Shown here: positions 24,436-32,619 of the stretch, piece after piece
Position numbering within the stretch: the stretch's first letter is position 1
Layout of the letters: each line of letters begins with the position of its first letter
Assembly: GCA_036506495.1 (NCBI GenBank)
Contig: DASXRQ010000008.1
Location: 1-50,858 of the forward strand
Source of the DNA: DASXRC01 sp036506495
GTDB taxonomy: Bacteria > Actinomycetota > Actinomycetes > Mycobacteriales > Micromonosporaceae
Direction: 5' to 3'
Length of the DNA: 50,858 nt
The notes under the pieces: generated by a model
Database searches by the model: none
The model's input: only the letters and a program-made list of their open reading frames with translations
What the model was told of the DNA's origin: nothing
Program-made: the position numbers and the translations under genes

Positions 24436-25028
24436 GCCCGCACCCCCGTCACCATCTTCTCCACGTACTTGGCGATCACATCGACCTCCAGGTTGACCAG
24501 ATCTCCAACGCCCTTGCGGCCCAGCGTGGTCAGCTCGAGCGTGGTCGGGATCAGGCTGACCGCGAACCATTCGTCGGCCACGTCGACGACGGTCAGCGAG
24601 ACGCCGTCGACAGCGATCGAGCCCTTCTCAACCACGTACCGGGACAGGCCGGGCGGTAGCGCGATCCGCACGTCGTCCGAGCGGTCCCCCGGCGTACGGG
24701 CCAGGATCGTGCCGACGCCGTCGACGTGGCCCTGCACGATGTGCCCGCCCAGCCGGGTCTCGATGGTGGCCGCCCGCTCGAGGTTCACCGCCTCGCCCGG
24801 CTCGAGGGCCGCGAGCGCGCTGCGGTCGAGGCTCTCCCTCATCACGTCGACGCGGAACACATCCCCGTCGACCCCGACGACGGTCAGGCACACGCCGTTG
24901 ACCGCGATCGAATCGCCGTGTCGGGCGTCGCCGGTGACGAGCGGGCCGCGGACGGCCAGCACGGCGCCCTCGCCGTGCGGGTCCAGCCGGACCAGCTCGC
25001 CCAGCTCTTCGACGATGCCGGTGAACAC
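24432..25028 (-). CDS. ribE: riboflavin synthase alpha chain
   Basis: It dismutates two lumazines to riboflavin. The 198-residue protein is made of two lumazine-binding repeats, the first starting MFTGIVEELGELVRL and the second around residue 98 (HIVQGHVDGVGTI). Each carries a G-x-CLTV or GVSLTV element (NGVCLTVVGVDG, DGVSLTVVDVAD). The GTG start lies two bases after the ribD stop. The symbol ribC is used for the same enzyme in some species. Confidence 0.96.
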   Translation of the reverse strand: MFTGIVEELGELVRLDPHGEGAVLAVRGPLVTGDARHGDSIAVNGVCLTVVGVDGDVFRVDVMRESLDRSALAALEPGEAVNLERAATIETRLGGHIVQGHVDGVGTILARTPGDRSDDVRIALPPGLSRYVVEKGSIAVDGVSLTVVDVADEWFAVSLIPTTLELTTLGRKGVGDLVNLEVDVIAKYVEKMVTGVRA

Positions 25029-25030
25029 GC

Positions 25031-26092
25031 TCAGCCCTCCCTGTTCTTGGGCACCGCGATGACCCGCAGATCCGGGCCGACGCGGGTGATGTCGACAAAC
25101 TCGAGGTCGATGACCTCGGAGATGGTCTGCACGCCGGCGTCGAGCAGCGCGCTCACCCCGGCGCCGAGCAGCTTCGGCGCGATGTAGCCGACGATGCGGT
25201 CGACGAGCCCGGCGGCGAGGAACGCACCGGCCAGCGTCGGCCCGCCCTCCAGCAGCGCCGCGCGCACGCCGCGCTCGTACATGCCGACCAGGAGCTTGCG
25301 CAGGTCCACCCGGCCGTCGTCGGCCGCACCGACCTCGGCGGCCATGGCCACCCACGTGCGGGCGGCGGCATCCCGGACCCGGGCACTTTCGGGGGTACGC
25401 CCGGTGCTGTCCACCACGACCCGCAGCGGCTGGCGGATCGCCAGCGTGCCGTCGCGCAGGTTCCGTGCGGTCAGCCGGGGGTCGTCGGCGAGCACGGTGC
25501 CCACGCCGACGATGACCGCATCCACGGTGCCCCGCAGCGCGTGCACGTCCATGCGGGCCGCCTCGGAGGTGATCCACTGGCTGGTGCCGTCGGCGGCGGC
25601 GGCCCGCCCGTCGACGGTCGCGGCGTATTTCCAGATGACGTACGGCCAGCCGCGGCGCACCGAGGTCAGCCACGAAACGTTGCCACCCTCGGACTCCGCC
25701 TCGCGTACCCCCATCTCGACCTCGACCCCCGCGGCCCGCAGCCGGTCCGCACCGCCCGCCGCCATCGTGTTGGGGTCGCTCACGCCGATCACGACGCGGG
25801 TGATGCCGGCCCTGATCAGCGCGGCGCTGCACGGCCCGGTGCGGCCGGTGTGGTTGCACGGCTCCAGGGTCACGACCGCGGTCCCGCCGCGGGCGCGCTC
25901 GCCCGCCTGGGCCAGCGCCACGATCTCGGCGTGCGGCCCCCCGGCGTACGCGTGGAAGCCCTCGCCCACGACAGCGCCGTCGGCGTCGAGCAGCACGCAG
26001 CCGACGACGGGGTTCGGGCTGGTGGTACCGAGACCGCGCGCGGCGAGTTCGATGGCGCGATCCATCGCGTGGGTCTCGGCCTGGCTCGCCAT
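25031..26092 (-). CDS. ribD: bifunctional riboflavin deaminase/reductase
   Basis: It deaminates and then reduces the pyrimidine intermediate of riboflavin synthesis. The 353-residue protein has an N-terminal zinc deaminase (GGPHAEIVAL and TLEPCNHTGRTGPC, zinc ligands H and two C) and a C-terminal DHFR-like reductase from about residue 150 (VIWKYAATVDGRAAAADG, LLEGGPTLAGAFLAAGLVD). It is the first gene of the rib cluster, about 130 bases downstream of the FMN riboswitch. Confidence 0.97.
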   Translation of the reverse strand: MASQAETHAMDRAIELAARGLGTTSPNPVVGCVLLDADGAVVGEGFHAYAGGPHAEIVALAQAGERARGGTAVVTLEPCNHTGRTGPCSAALIRAGITRVVIGVSDPNTMAAGGADRLRAAGVEVEMGVREAESEGGNVSWLTSVRRGWPYVIWKYAATVDGRAAAADGTSQWITSEAARMDVHALRGTVDAVIVGVGTVLADDPRLTARNLRDGTLAIRQPLRVVVDSTGRTPESARVRDAAARTWVAMAAEVGAADDGRVDLRKLLVGMYERGVRAALLEGGPTLAGAFLAAGLVDRIVGYIAPKLLGAGVSALLDAGVQTISEVIDLEFVDITRVGPDLRVIAVPKNREG

Positions 26093-26220
26093 CTCTCGCC
26101 TTCCCTGGGCGGCTGCCTCGTCGCGGTCGACGCGCGGGCAGGTGGAAGGCGGCGGCGGAGCCTGGGGTGCGGCGGAGCCGACCCCGGCGGACCCGAAGGC
26201 CCGTCCGTCCCCGCGCGCTG

Positions 26221-26359
26221 CCTCCCATCCGGACTGTCACCGTCGGCCCTGGGGTCTCACCAGAGTCCACCGGCCCGCCTCATCGGGTGAGTCGGACCGG
26301 GTCGCGGGCTACCACTGCCGTGGATCACCGCCGGTTCGGAGTTTCACCGAGTCCCGCCA
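26221..26359 (-). promoter_or_regulatory. FMN riboswitch (RFN element)
   Basis: The minus strand carries the conserved aptamer elements in order: GGACTCGGTGAAACTCCGA, ACCGGCGGTGATC, AGTGGTAGCCCGCGACCC, TGGACTCTGGTGAGACCCCA, GGGCCGACGGTGACAGTCCG and GATGGGAGG. The variable stem between the AGCCCGCGA segment and the GGTGGA segment is present. About 130 bases separate it from the ribD ATG. A GGACGGACGGGCC / GGGTCCGCC stem-loop in that space is a candidate expression platform. High FMN should switch off ribD-ribE-ribBA-ribH. Confidence 0.95.
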
Positions 26360-26496
26360 GCGCGTGGTGGGTTACTCATGAGTGTCGCACGCCACCGGGC
26401 CGGCAGAACCGGCGGACCCGGGGATCTGTATCACACCACCTTCGGCGTGCGGCCCGGGAAACCGCCGCGAACGTCAACCCGGATTCCGCGTTGGCT

Positions 26497-27465
26497 CTAC
26501 AGCGGCTCCGGGCCGCCACGGCGGCGGTCCACGGCCACGTACGAGCCGGGCTGCGTCTTGGCCACGGTCTTCATCTCCGCCGCGACGGCGATCACCTCGC
26601 GGGGATCGGCGAACCGGCGGACCGTGGAGAGGGCGACCCCGACGGAGATCGTGACGAGGTTCGCGCGCAGCACACTGCCGCGGCGGTCGGTCAGCTCCAG
26701 ATAGCCGCGGCTCGCGTCGGTCGGGTCGTACAGCTTGTCGGCGCTCGCCTCGAAGTCCCCGACCGCCTTCTCGGTCAGCGGACGCAGCTGCTCGGGAGCG
26801 CACACAACAACGAAATCGTCGCCGCCGATGTGCCCGAGGAATGCCGGCGGCAGGCCCACCGCGACCACCGCGTGATGCAGGGACCGGGCCAGCGTGGTGA
26901 TGAACTCGTCGCCGCGCACGAACCCGTACGCATCGTTCACGCTCTTGAACCGGTCGATGTCGAACAGGCACACGGCGTACTCGGACCCGCCGCGTACCCG
27001 GTCCGCGATCTCGCGCAGGATGCGGTTGTTGCCCGGCAGCCCCGTCAGCGGTGAGACCTCCCGGAACTCCTGCGTGCGCCGCAGCGTCGAGCGGACGCGG
27101 GCGATCAGCTCGAGCGTGTCGAAGGGTTTGACGAGATAGTCGTCGGCGCCCGCGGTCAGCCCGACGACCTTGTCGACGGTCATGCCCTTCGCGGTCAGCA
27201 TGACGATCGGCAGCGCGGAGGTCATCGGGTTGGCGCGGAGCCGGCGGGTCAGCTCGAGACCGTCCATCCGCGGCATCATCAGGTCCACGACGGCAAGATC
27301 CGGCCGGTGTTTCTCGACGAGCTGGAGCGCCTCCTGCCCATCGTGCGCGACGAGCACCTCGAAGCCGTGCAGCCGCAGGTTGACCTCGACGAACCGCACG
27401 ATGTCCTCGTCGTCGTCGACGACAAGGACGAGGTCGGCTGGGACGGCGGCCGGCCGAGGGTTCAC
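26497..27465 (-). CDS. response regulator with GGDEF-like output domain (GGDDF)
   Basis: A 322-residue protein. The N-terminal receiver (about 12-130) keeps the acidic pocket (DDDED), the phospho-acceptor Asp61 in VVDLMMPRMDG, Thr91, and Lys113 in LVKPF. The GGDEF domain (about 138-310) has LTGLPGN, CLFDIDRFKSVNDAYG and the signature GGDDF at 214-218 instead of GGDEF; no RxxD inhibitory site precedes it. It may make cyclic di-GMP under kinase control, or may be degenerate. No histidine kinase is adjacent. The GTG overlaps the rpe stop. BldD, a cyclic di-GMP-dependent repressor, is encoded at 49.3 kb. Confidence 0.9.
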   Translation of the reverse strand: MNPRPAAVPADLVLVVDDDEDIVRFVEVNLRLHGFEVLVAHDGQEALQLVEKHRPDLAVVDLMMPRMDGLELTRRLRANPMTSALPIVMLTAKGMTVDKVVGLTAGADDYLVKPFDTLELIARVRSTLRRTQEFREVSPLTGLPGNNRILREIADRVRGGSEYAVCLFDIDRFKSVNDAYGFVRGDEFITTLARSLHHAVVAVGLPPAFLGHIGGDDFVVVCAPEQLRPLTEKAVGDFEASADKLYDPTDASRGYLELTDRRGSVLRANLVTISVGVALSTVRRFADPREVIAVAAEMKTVAKTQPGSYVAVDRRRGGPEPL

Positions 27466-28145
27466 CGGAATCCGCCCGCCGCCGCATCCGCCAGGCGGCG
27501 GAGCCTTCGCACCGCCTCGGCCGGGTCGTCGGCGCCGTAGACCGCGGTGCCCGCGACGAACGCATCCGCCCCGGCGATCGCCGCCCGCTCGATGGTGTCC
27601 TCGGCGACGCCGCCGTCCACCTCGAACCGCAGCTGGAGGTGGCCGGCGTCGGCGTGCCGACGCGCGGTACGCACCTTGTCGAGCAGCTCCGGGATCAACT
27701 CCTGCCCGCCCAAGCCCGCCTTGATCGTCATGATGAGCAGGACGTCGAAGTGCGGCAGCAGCTCCAGGTACGGCTCGACCGGTGTGTCCCGGTCGATGGC
27801 GAGGCCGGCCAGGCTGCCGGCGGCGCGCAGGTCCTTGGCGAGCGCGGCGGGGTCGTCGCACGCCTCGGCGTGGAACGAGACGTTGTACGCCCCGGCCTGC
27901 GCGTACTCGGGCGCCCAGCGCATCGGATCGTCGATCATCAGGTGCACGTCCAGCGGCAAGGTGGTCGCCCGGCGCAGGCTCTGGACGACCGGGAGACCGA
28001 TCGTCAGGTTCGGCACGAAGTGATTGTCCATCACGTCCACGTGCAGCCAGTCCGCGTCGCGTTCGACCGCGTGGGCCTCGTCGGCCAGCCGCGCGAAGTC
28101 CGCGGCGAGGAGGCTGGGCGCGACGATCGGCGGTGGGGCGCTCAC
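27462..28145 (-). CDS. rpe: ribulose-phosphate 3-epimerase
   Basis: It interconverts ribulose-5-phosphate and xylulose-5-phosphate; ribulose-5-phosphate is also a riboflavin precursor. The 227-residue TIM barrel has SLLAADFARL, WLHVDVMDNHFVPNLTIG, LPLDVHLMIDDP and the phosphate-binding FEVDGGVAEDTI. The C-terminal IAGADAFVAGTAVYGADDP follows. GTG start. It is translationally coupled to the response regulator gene. Confidence 0.96.
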   Translation of the reverse strand: MSAPPPIVAPSLLAADFARLADEAHAVERDADWLHVDVMDNHFVPNLTIGLPVVQSLRRATTLPLDVHLMIDDPMRWAPEYAQAGAYNVSFHAEACDDPAALAKDLRAAGSLAGLAIDRDTPVEPYLELLPHFDVLLIMTIKAGLGGQELIPELLDKVRTARRHADAGHLQLRFEVDGGVAEDTIERAAIAGADAFVAGTAVYGADDPAEAVRRLRRLADAAAGGFR

Positions 28146-28157
28146 CGCGTCAGTCTA

Positions 28158-28215
28158 CTGAGCGACTGGCGCTCGCTCCGCTCGCGCGGCTCGCTCCGCT
28201 CAGACGCGCCGCCTT
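28158..28215. repeat. short GCTCGCTCCGCTCGC-type repeats between rpe and rsmB
   Basis: This contains GCTCGCTCCGCTCGC and GGCTCGCTCCGCTCAG in tandem, matching the repeats at 23095-23175. No coding potential is seen. It may fold as GAGCG/CGCTC stems. Confidence 0.6.
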
Positions 28216-28234
28216 CGCCCTGCGGCTGCCGACG

Positions 28235-29662
28235 CTACGCCCGGCGCAGCAGGGCCAGGAACATCGCGTCGGTGCCGTGCCGGTGGGGCCACAACTGCAC
28301 GGTGGGGCCGGCGCCGAGGCCCGGCATACCGGCCGGAAGCAGCGGCCGGGCATCCTCCAGCTCGACCGCGTGCGGGGCGCGTCTGGCCGACTCCGTCACC
28401 GTCACCCGGGTCTCGACGACGTGTGGCGAGCAGGCCACGTACGCGACCACGCCGCCCGGCCGGACCGCCCGGATGGCCGCCGTCAGCAGCTGGCGCTGCA
28501 GCTGCGTGAGCGGCGGCAGATCGGAGGGCCGTCGGCGCCAACGCGACTCGGGCCGCCGGCGCAGCGACCCGAGGCCGGTGCACGGGGCGTCCACCAGCAC
28601 CCGGTCGAACGCGTCCTCCGGCAGCTCACGGCCCGGGCCCACGCTCCGGCCGTCGGCGTTGCGCACATCGACGGGCAGACCGCGCACCGCCCGCTCGACC
28701 AGCCGAGCCCGGTGCTCCGCCACCTCGACCGCGGTCACCCGGGCGCCACGCTGCGCGGCGAGCGCGCCCAGCAGGCCGGCCTTGCCGCCCGGACCGGCAC
28801 ACAGGTCGAGCCACCGGCCGTCGGCGCCGTCCAGCGGCGCGGCGGCCAGCGCCAACGCGACCAGCTGCGAGCCCTCGTCCTGGACGTGGGCCCGGCCGTC
28901 GGCCACCGCGCGCAGGTCGGCGGGCGCGCCGGAGGGCAGGTACACGGCGTACGGGGAGAAGGCACCCGGTGTGCCGACCACCTCGTCGGCGAGGTCGACG
29001 GCGTCCGCGAGGCCCGGCCTGGCGCACAGGTGCACGGACGGCCGCTCGTTGTCCTCGATGAGCAGCCGGGTCGTCTCGTCGAGGTCCCCACCCAGCGCCT
29101 CGGCGAAGGCCCTGACGATCCACTGTGGATGGCTGTACGCGACCGCGAGGTGACCGACCGGGTCCTCGGCGTACGGCGGCGCGACCTGGACGATCCAGTC
29201 CTCCAGGGGGCGCTCGGCGACCTGGCGCAACACCGCGTTCGCGAAGCCGGCGGCCCCGGGTGCGACCGACCGCACAAGGTCCACAGTGGACGACACGGCG
29301 GCGTGGGCCGGCACGCGCGTGTAGAGCAGCTGGTACGCACCGAGCCGCAGCGCGTCGCGCGCCGGCGGGTCAATGCGGGCCACGTCCCGGCCGGCCGCCT
29401 CGGTCAGGATCGCGTCGAGGGTGCCGACCGCCCGCAGCGAGCCGTACGTCAGCTCGGTGGCGAAGGCCGCGTCCCCACCCGCCAGTCGGGCGTCGCGGAG
29501 GACCGCCGGCAGCACCAGATTGGCGTACGCGTCGTCGCGGTTCACGGCCGCGACGGCCTCGTACGCGGCGTACCGTGCCGGATCGCGCGGCGGCCGTCCT
29601 CGCGGCGCGCCCCGCTCGGGCCGTCCCGGCCGCGGCGGGCGCTCCCGGCCGGGGTCGCTCAA
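28235..29662 (-). CDS. rsmB: 16S rRNA (cytosine-967 C5) methyltransferase
   Basis: A SAM-dependent methyltransferase of the RsmB/Sun family. The 475-residue protein has a basic Pro/Arg-rich start, an N-terminal NusB-like RNA-binding domain (about 40-180: AAYEAVAAVNRDDAYANLVL, FATELTYGSLR), and a C-terminal Rossmann domain. The latter carries WLDLCAGPGGKAGLLGALA and two catalytic cysteines in DAPCTGLGSLRRRPE and YVACSPHVVET. TTG start overlapping the fmt stop (TTGA). The def-fmt-rsmB-rpe order is common in actinobacteria. Confidence 0.94.
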   Translation of the reverse strand: MSDPGRERPPRPGRPERGAPRGRPPRDPARYAAYEAVAAVNRDDAYANLVLPAVLRDARLAGGDAAFATELTYGSLRAVGTLDAILTEAAGRDVARIDPPARDALRLGAYQLLYTRVPAHAAVSSTVDLVRSVAPGAAGFANAVLRQVAERPLEDWIVQVAPPYAEDPVGHLAVAYSHPQWIVRAFAEALGGDLDETTRLLIEDNERPSVHLCARPGLADAVDLADEVVGTPGAFSPYAVYLPSGAPADLRAVADGRAHVQDEGSQLVALALAAAPLDGADGRWLDLCAGPGGKAGLLGALAAQRGARVTAVEVAEHRARLVERAVRGLPVDVRNADGRSVGPGRELPEDAFDRVLVDAPCTGLGSLRRRPESRWRRRPSDLPPLTQLQRQLLTAAIRAVRPGGVVAYVACSPHVVETRVTVTESARRAPHAVELEDARPLLPAGMPGLGAGPTVQLWPHRHGTDAMFLALLRRA

Positions 29663-30585
29663 CCGAGGCGTTCTTCCGTCATCGGCCGGACGCCGCGCGC
29701 CCAGTCGGTAGCCGGCATCGGCTTCTTGCCGGCGGCACGGACCTCGCCGAGCTGGACCGGACTCGTCCCGGTGCCGGCGAGCACCCGATCCCGCTCGGCG
29801 AGCAGCTCCCCGGGTCGCAGCTCCGGGGCGTTGGCCACCGGCCGGACCGGGCCGAGCTTCATTCGGTCGTTGCGGAAGAACGTCCACGCGCCGGGTGCCG
29901 GCGTGCACGCGCGGACGCGCCGGTCGACCGCGAACGCGGGTTCGTCCCACCGCACCTGGGCATCCTCGACGGTCACCTTCGGCGCCTGGCTGACCCCCTC
30001 GGCCGGCTGCTGCTCGGCCCGGGCGGTCCCCTCCCCGATCGCGTCGAGGACCGACACGATCAGGCCGGCACCGGCAGCCGCCAGCCGTTCGAGCAGGTCG
30101 CCAGCGGTGTCGGTGGGGCGGATCGGCTCGGTCACCGTCCCGTACAGCGGCCCGGTGTCCAGGCCCTCCTCGAGTTGGAAGACGCTCGCTCCGGTGATCT
30201 GGTCGCCGTGCAGGATGGCGTGCTGGACCGGCGCGGCGCCCCGCCAGGCGGGCAACAACGAGAAGTGCAGGTTGATCCAGCCGTGCTTCGGGATCTCGAG
30301 GGCGGCGGGCGGAACCAGGGCACCGTAGGCCACGACGGGCACGCAGTCCGGGGCGAGCTCGCGTAGCCGATCGAGGAAGGCGGGATCGCGCGGGCGGTTC
30401 GGGGTCAGCACCTCGATGCCCCGCTCGTCCGCCCACGCCCCGACCGGCGATCGGACCAGGTGCCGGCCGCGACCCGCCAGGGCATCCGGCCGGGTGACGA
30501 CGGCCACCACGTCGTGGGCGGACGCGACGAGCGCCCCCAGCGACGGCAGGGCGACGGCCGGCGTACCGGCGAACACGAGCCGCAC
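29659..30585 (-). CDS. fmt: methionyl-tRNA formyltransferase
   Basis: It formylates initiator Met-tRNA using 10-formyl-tetrahydrofolate. The 308-residue protein starts MRLVFAGTPAVALPSLGALV from a GTG at 30585. An upstream ATG at 30624 would overlap def by 35 bases and add residues not typical of the family. The motif NLHFSLLPAWRGAAP (about residue 110) and the C-terminal OB domain (about 205 on) are present. Confidence 0.95.
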   Translation of the reverse strand: MRLVFAGTPAVALPSLGALVASAHDVVAVVTRPDALAGRGRHLVRSPVGAWADERGIEVLTPNRPRDPAFLDRLRELAPDCVPVVAYGALVPPAALEIPKHGWINLHFSLLPAWRGAAPVQHAILHGDQITGASVFQLEEGLDTGPLYGTVTEPIRPTDTAGDLLERLAAAGAGLIVSVLDAIGEGTARAEQQPAEGVSQAPKVTVEDAQVRWDEPAFAVDRRVRACTPAPGAWTFFRNDRMKLGPVRPVANAPELRPGELLAERDRVLAGTGTSPVQLGEVRAAGKKPMPATDWARGVRPMTEERLG

Positions 30586-30589
30586 CCCG

Positions 30590-31150
30590 TCACCCACCGA
30601 GGCCGAACGGGCTGGCCGCGGCATGCGGGCTCAGCTTGACCACGGGCGGCGAGCCCGGGTCGTACCACTCGGCCGCCCGGATCGCCTTCATCGCCTCCTT
30701 GCGGCGGGCCGCGTCGAGCCGGTCCAGGAACAGCACGCCATCGAGGTGGTCGGTCTCGTGCTGCAGGCACCGGGCCATGAGGCCGGTGCCGACGACCTGG
30801 ACGGGGTCGCCGTGCCCGTTGAACCCCTTCGCGACCACGTTCATCCGGCGCTTGGTGTCGAAGTACAGGCCGGGGACGGACAGACAACCCTCGGGGCCGT
30901 CCTGCTCCTCCTCGTCGGGGAAGGTCAGCATCGGGTTGACCAGGTGCCCGACGACGTCGTCCACGTCGAACGCGAAGACCCGCAGCCCGACCCCCAGCTG
31001 CGGCGCGGCCAGGCCGGCGCCGGTCTGGTCCTGCATGGTCTCGGTGAGGTCCTGGATGAGGACGCGCAGCTCCCGGTCGAAGTCGACGACCGGCTCGGCG
31101 GGCGTACGCAGTACGGGGTCCCCGAACAGTCGGATCGGCTGAACGGTCAC
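30590..31150 (-). CDS. def: peptide deformylase
   Basis: This metalloenzyme removes formyl groups from nascent proteins. The 186-residue protein has all three motifs: GAGLAAPQ at 44-51, EGCLS at 87-91 (metal Cys90) and HETDH at 131-135 (metal His131 and His135, catalytic Glu132). GTG start with GAGGAG nearby. It is the first gene of def-fmt-rsmB-rpe, pairing with Fmt in the formylation cycle. Confidence 0.96.
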   Translation of the reverse strand: MTVQPIRLFGDPVLRTPAEPVVDFDRELRVLIQDLTETMQDQTGAGLAAPQLGVGLRVFAFDVDDVVGHLVNPMLTFPDEEEQDGPEGCLSVPGLYFDTKRRMNVVAKGFNGHGDPVQVVGTGLMARCLQHETDHLDGVLFLDRLDAARRKEAMKAIRAAEWYDPGSPPVVKLSPHAAASPFGLGG

Positions 31151-31343
31151 GCGCGCTCCTCACGGGTATGGATTCGGTCCCTGCGGACCGGAGGTACCAG
31201 TCTACGGAGGCCGTGGCCGGCCACGCCGTAACGCGGGTTCCCTCCGCCGCGTTGGTCCGCTTGAGACATGACTCGCGCAATTACGCGCCGAATCGCCGTT
31301 TCGGGATAGACATCCCGTCCGGCGTGAATTGAGGGGAACGCCG

Positions 31344-32054
31344 ATGGCCCGAACGTCTAAGGCCAGACACCGCATGACAAGGATCACCGTTCCGCTGGGC
31401 GCCATGGCGATCGCCTTCGCCATGGCCGGCACCGCCGGGCTCGTGCTCGCGAGCGGCATCGCCAGTGCGGCACCCGCGCCGACGCCGCACGTGGTCGAGG
31501 GCAACGTGACCACCTGCGCCGAGGCCGGGTTGACCGGGACCATCCTGTTCAGCGACGAGATGAGCGGGCCGGCCGGCTCCGGGACGGTCCGGCCGGACAA
31601 CAAGACGCTGGACATCACGGTCAACGCCGGCTTCACCGTGAGCGGCGTCGCCGTCAAGGGCGGCCCGGACACCAACGTGTACGACGGCCCGTTCACCGGC
31701 CCGACGACGGTCGAGGGCATGGTCTCGCCGTTGAACCCGGGCGGTCAGCTCCCGACCATCAGCCACTGGCTGGTGTGCGGTGGTCCGAGCCCAACGCCGC
31801 CGCCAACGACCCCGCCGTCGCAGACGCCGACGGCCACGCCGACCGCGACGCCGACGTCGCAGACGCCGACGGCCACGCCGTCAAAGACGCCGACGCGGTC
31901 ACCCACGGCGGCTCCACCGACGACGCCGCCCGGTGGCGGCCTCCCGACAACGGGCACGCGGACCGCTCTGATCATGGGTAGCGGGGCCGCCCTGTTCGTC
32001 TCGGGCGCCATGCTTCTGCTGGCGCTGCGCCACCGCCGTCGTTTCGACGGCTGA
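31344..32054 (+). CDS. secreted protein with LPTTG cell-wall anchor
   Basis: A 236-residue protein. It has a signal peptide with an extended basic start (MARTSKARHRMTRITVPLGA, likely cleaved after ASA near residue 46) and a beta-rich domain of about 110 residues with two cysteines (VTTCAEAGLTG and HWLVCGG), possibly disulfide-bonded. A Thr/Pro-rich stalk carries two copies of SQTPTATP, and the sortase signal is LPTTG followed by a membrane helix and RHRRR. No sortase gene is in the window. GAGGGG precedes the ATG. A perfect terminator hairpin follows. Function unknown. Confidence 0.87.
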   Translation: MARTSKARHRMTRITVPLGAMAIAFAMAGTAGLVLASGIASAAPAPTPHVVEGNVTTCAEAGLTGTILFSDEMSGPAGSGTVRPDNKTLDITVNAGFTVSGVAVKGGPDTNVYDGPFTGPTTVEGMVSPLNPGGQLPTISHWLVCGGPSPTPPPTTPPSQTPTATPTATPTSQTPTATPSKTPTRSPTAAPPTTPPGGGLPTTGTRTALIMGSGAALFVSGAMLLLALRHRRRFDG

Positions 32055-32082
32055 GGCCGCGGCCCGACCCGGGTCACGTGAA

Positions 32083-32112
32083 GGGGCCGGCGCCGAATAT
32101 GGCGCCGGCCCC
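32083..32112 (+). terminator. intrinsic terminator
   Basis: GGGGCCGGCGCC pairs perfectly over 12 bases with GGCGCCGGCCCC around GAATAT, 28 bases after the stop of the wall-anchored protein gene. A short GGGTTTGG follows instead of a T-tract. Confidence 0.75.
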
Positions 32113-32202
32113 GCGGGTTTGGATGAAACTGTCGCACCGCACCGCGGAATCGGGGCAGGATCGGCGTTGGGCAACCCGACCGTGAGCCGAGAGGGACACG
32201 CC

Positions 32203-32499
32203 ATGAGCTTCATCCAGATCGTCGAGTACGAGACCGACCGCGCCGACGAGATCGCCGCCGCCATGAACGAGCAGCAGATGCCGCCGGCGGAGGAGGTGCC
32301 AGGGTTCCGTCGGATGGCGGTCGCCCAGGACCGGGACAACCCCAAGCGCTACCTCGTCATCGTCGAGTTCGACTCGTACGAGCAGGCGATGGCCAACAGC
32401 GACAAGCCCGAGACGGACGCGATGGCCAAACGGCTCAGCGCGATGGTCACCAAGGGCCCGACCTACTCCAACCTCGACGTACTGCAGGCCCAGCCGTAG
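32203..32499 (+). CDS. small ABM-like (dimeric alpha-beta barrel) protein
   Basis: A 98-residue soluble protein starting MSFIQIVEYETDRADEIAAA, with PGFRRMAVAQDRDNPKRYLV then IVEFDSYEQAMANSDKPETD. The order strand-helix-strand-strand with a conserved VPGF is that of antibiotic-biosynthesis-monooxygenase-type barrels. The substrate is unknown. GAGAGGG precedes the ATG by seven bases. It stands alone between the terminator at 32083 and priA on the other strand. Confidence 0.8.
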   Translation: MSFIQIVEYETDRADEIAAAMNEQQMPPAEEVPGFRRMAVAQDRDNPKRYLVIVEFDSYEQAMANSDKPETDAMAKRLSAMVTKGPTYSNLDVLQAQP

Positions 32500-32619
32500 C
32501 GGCCCCAAGATCACCGCAGACTTGCCAGGAATGGGCCGTCAACCCCGGCCGGACGAGCCAACCCGTGCCGGGTTGCGTCGACCTTGGAGCGGGCGAACGC
32601 ACGCGGCGGCAAAGGGGCA

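Noticed and set aside
31780..31950. Thr/Pro repeat DNA as a CRISPR-like array
   Set aside because: The repeats are short, adjacent, in frame with the protein and have no unique spacers.
32505..32540. GATCACCGCAGACTTGCC as a third member of the GATCATGG repeat family
   Set aside because: Only GATC-containing words are shared with the priA and pyrF elements and no dyad is visible; it would need a genome-wide search.
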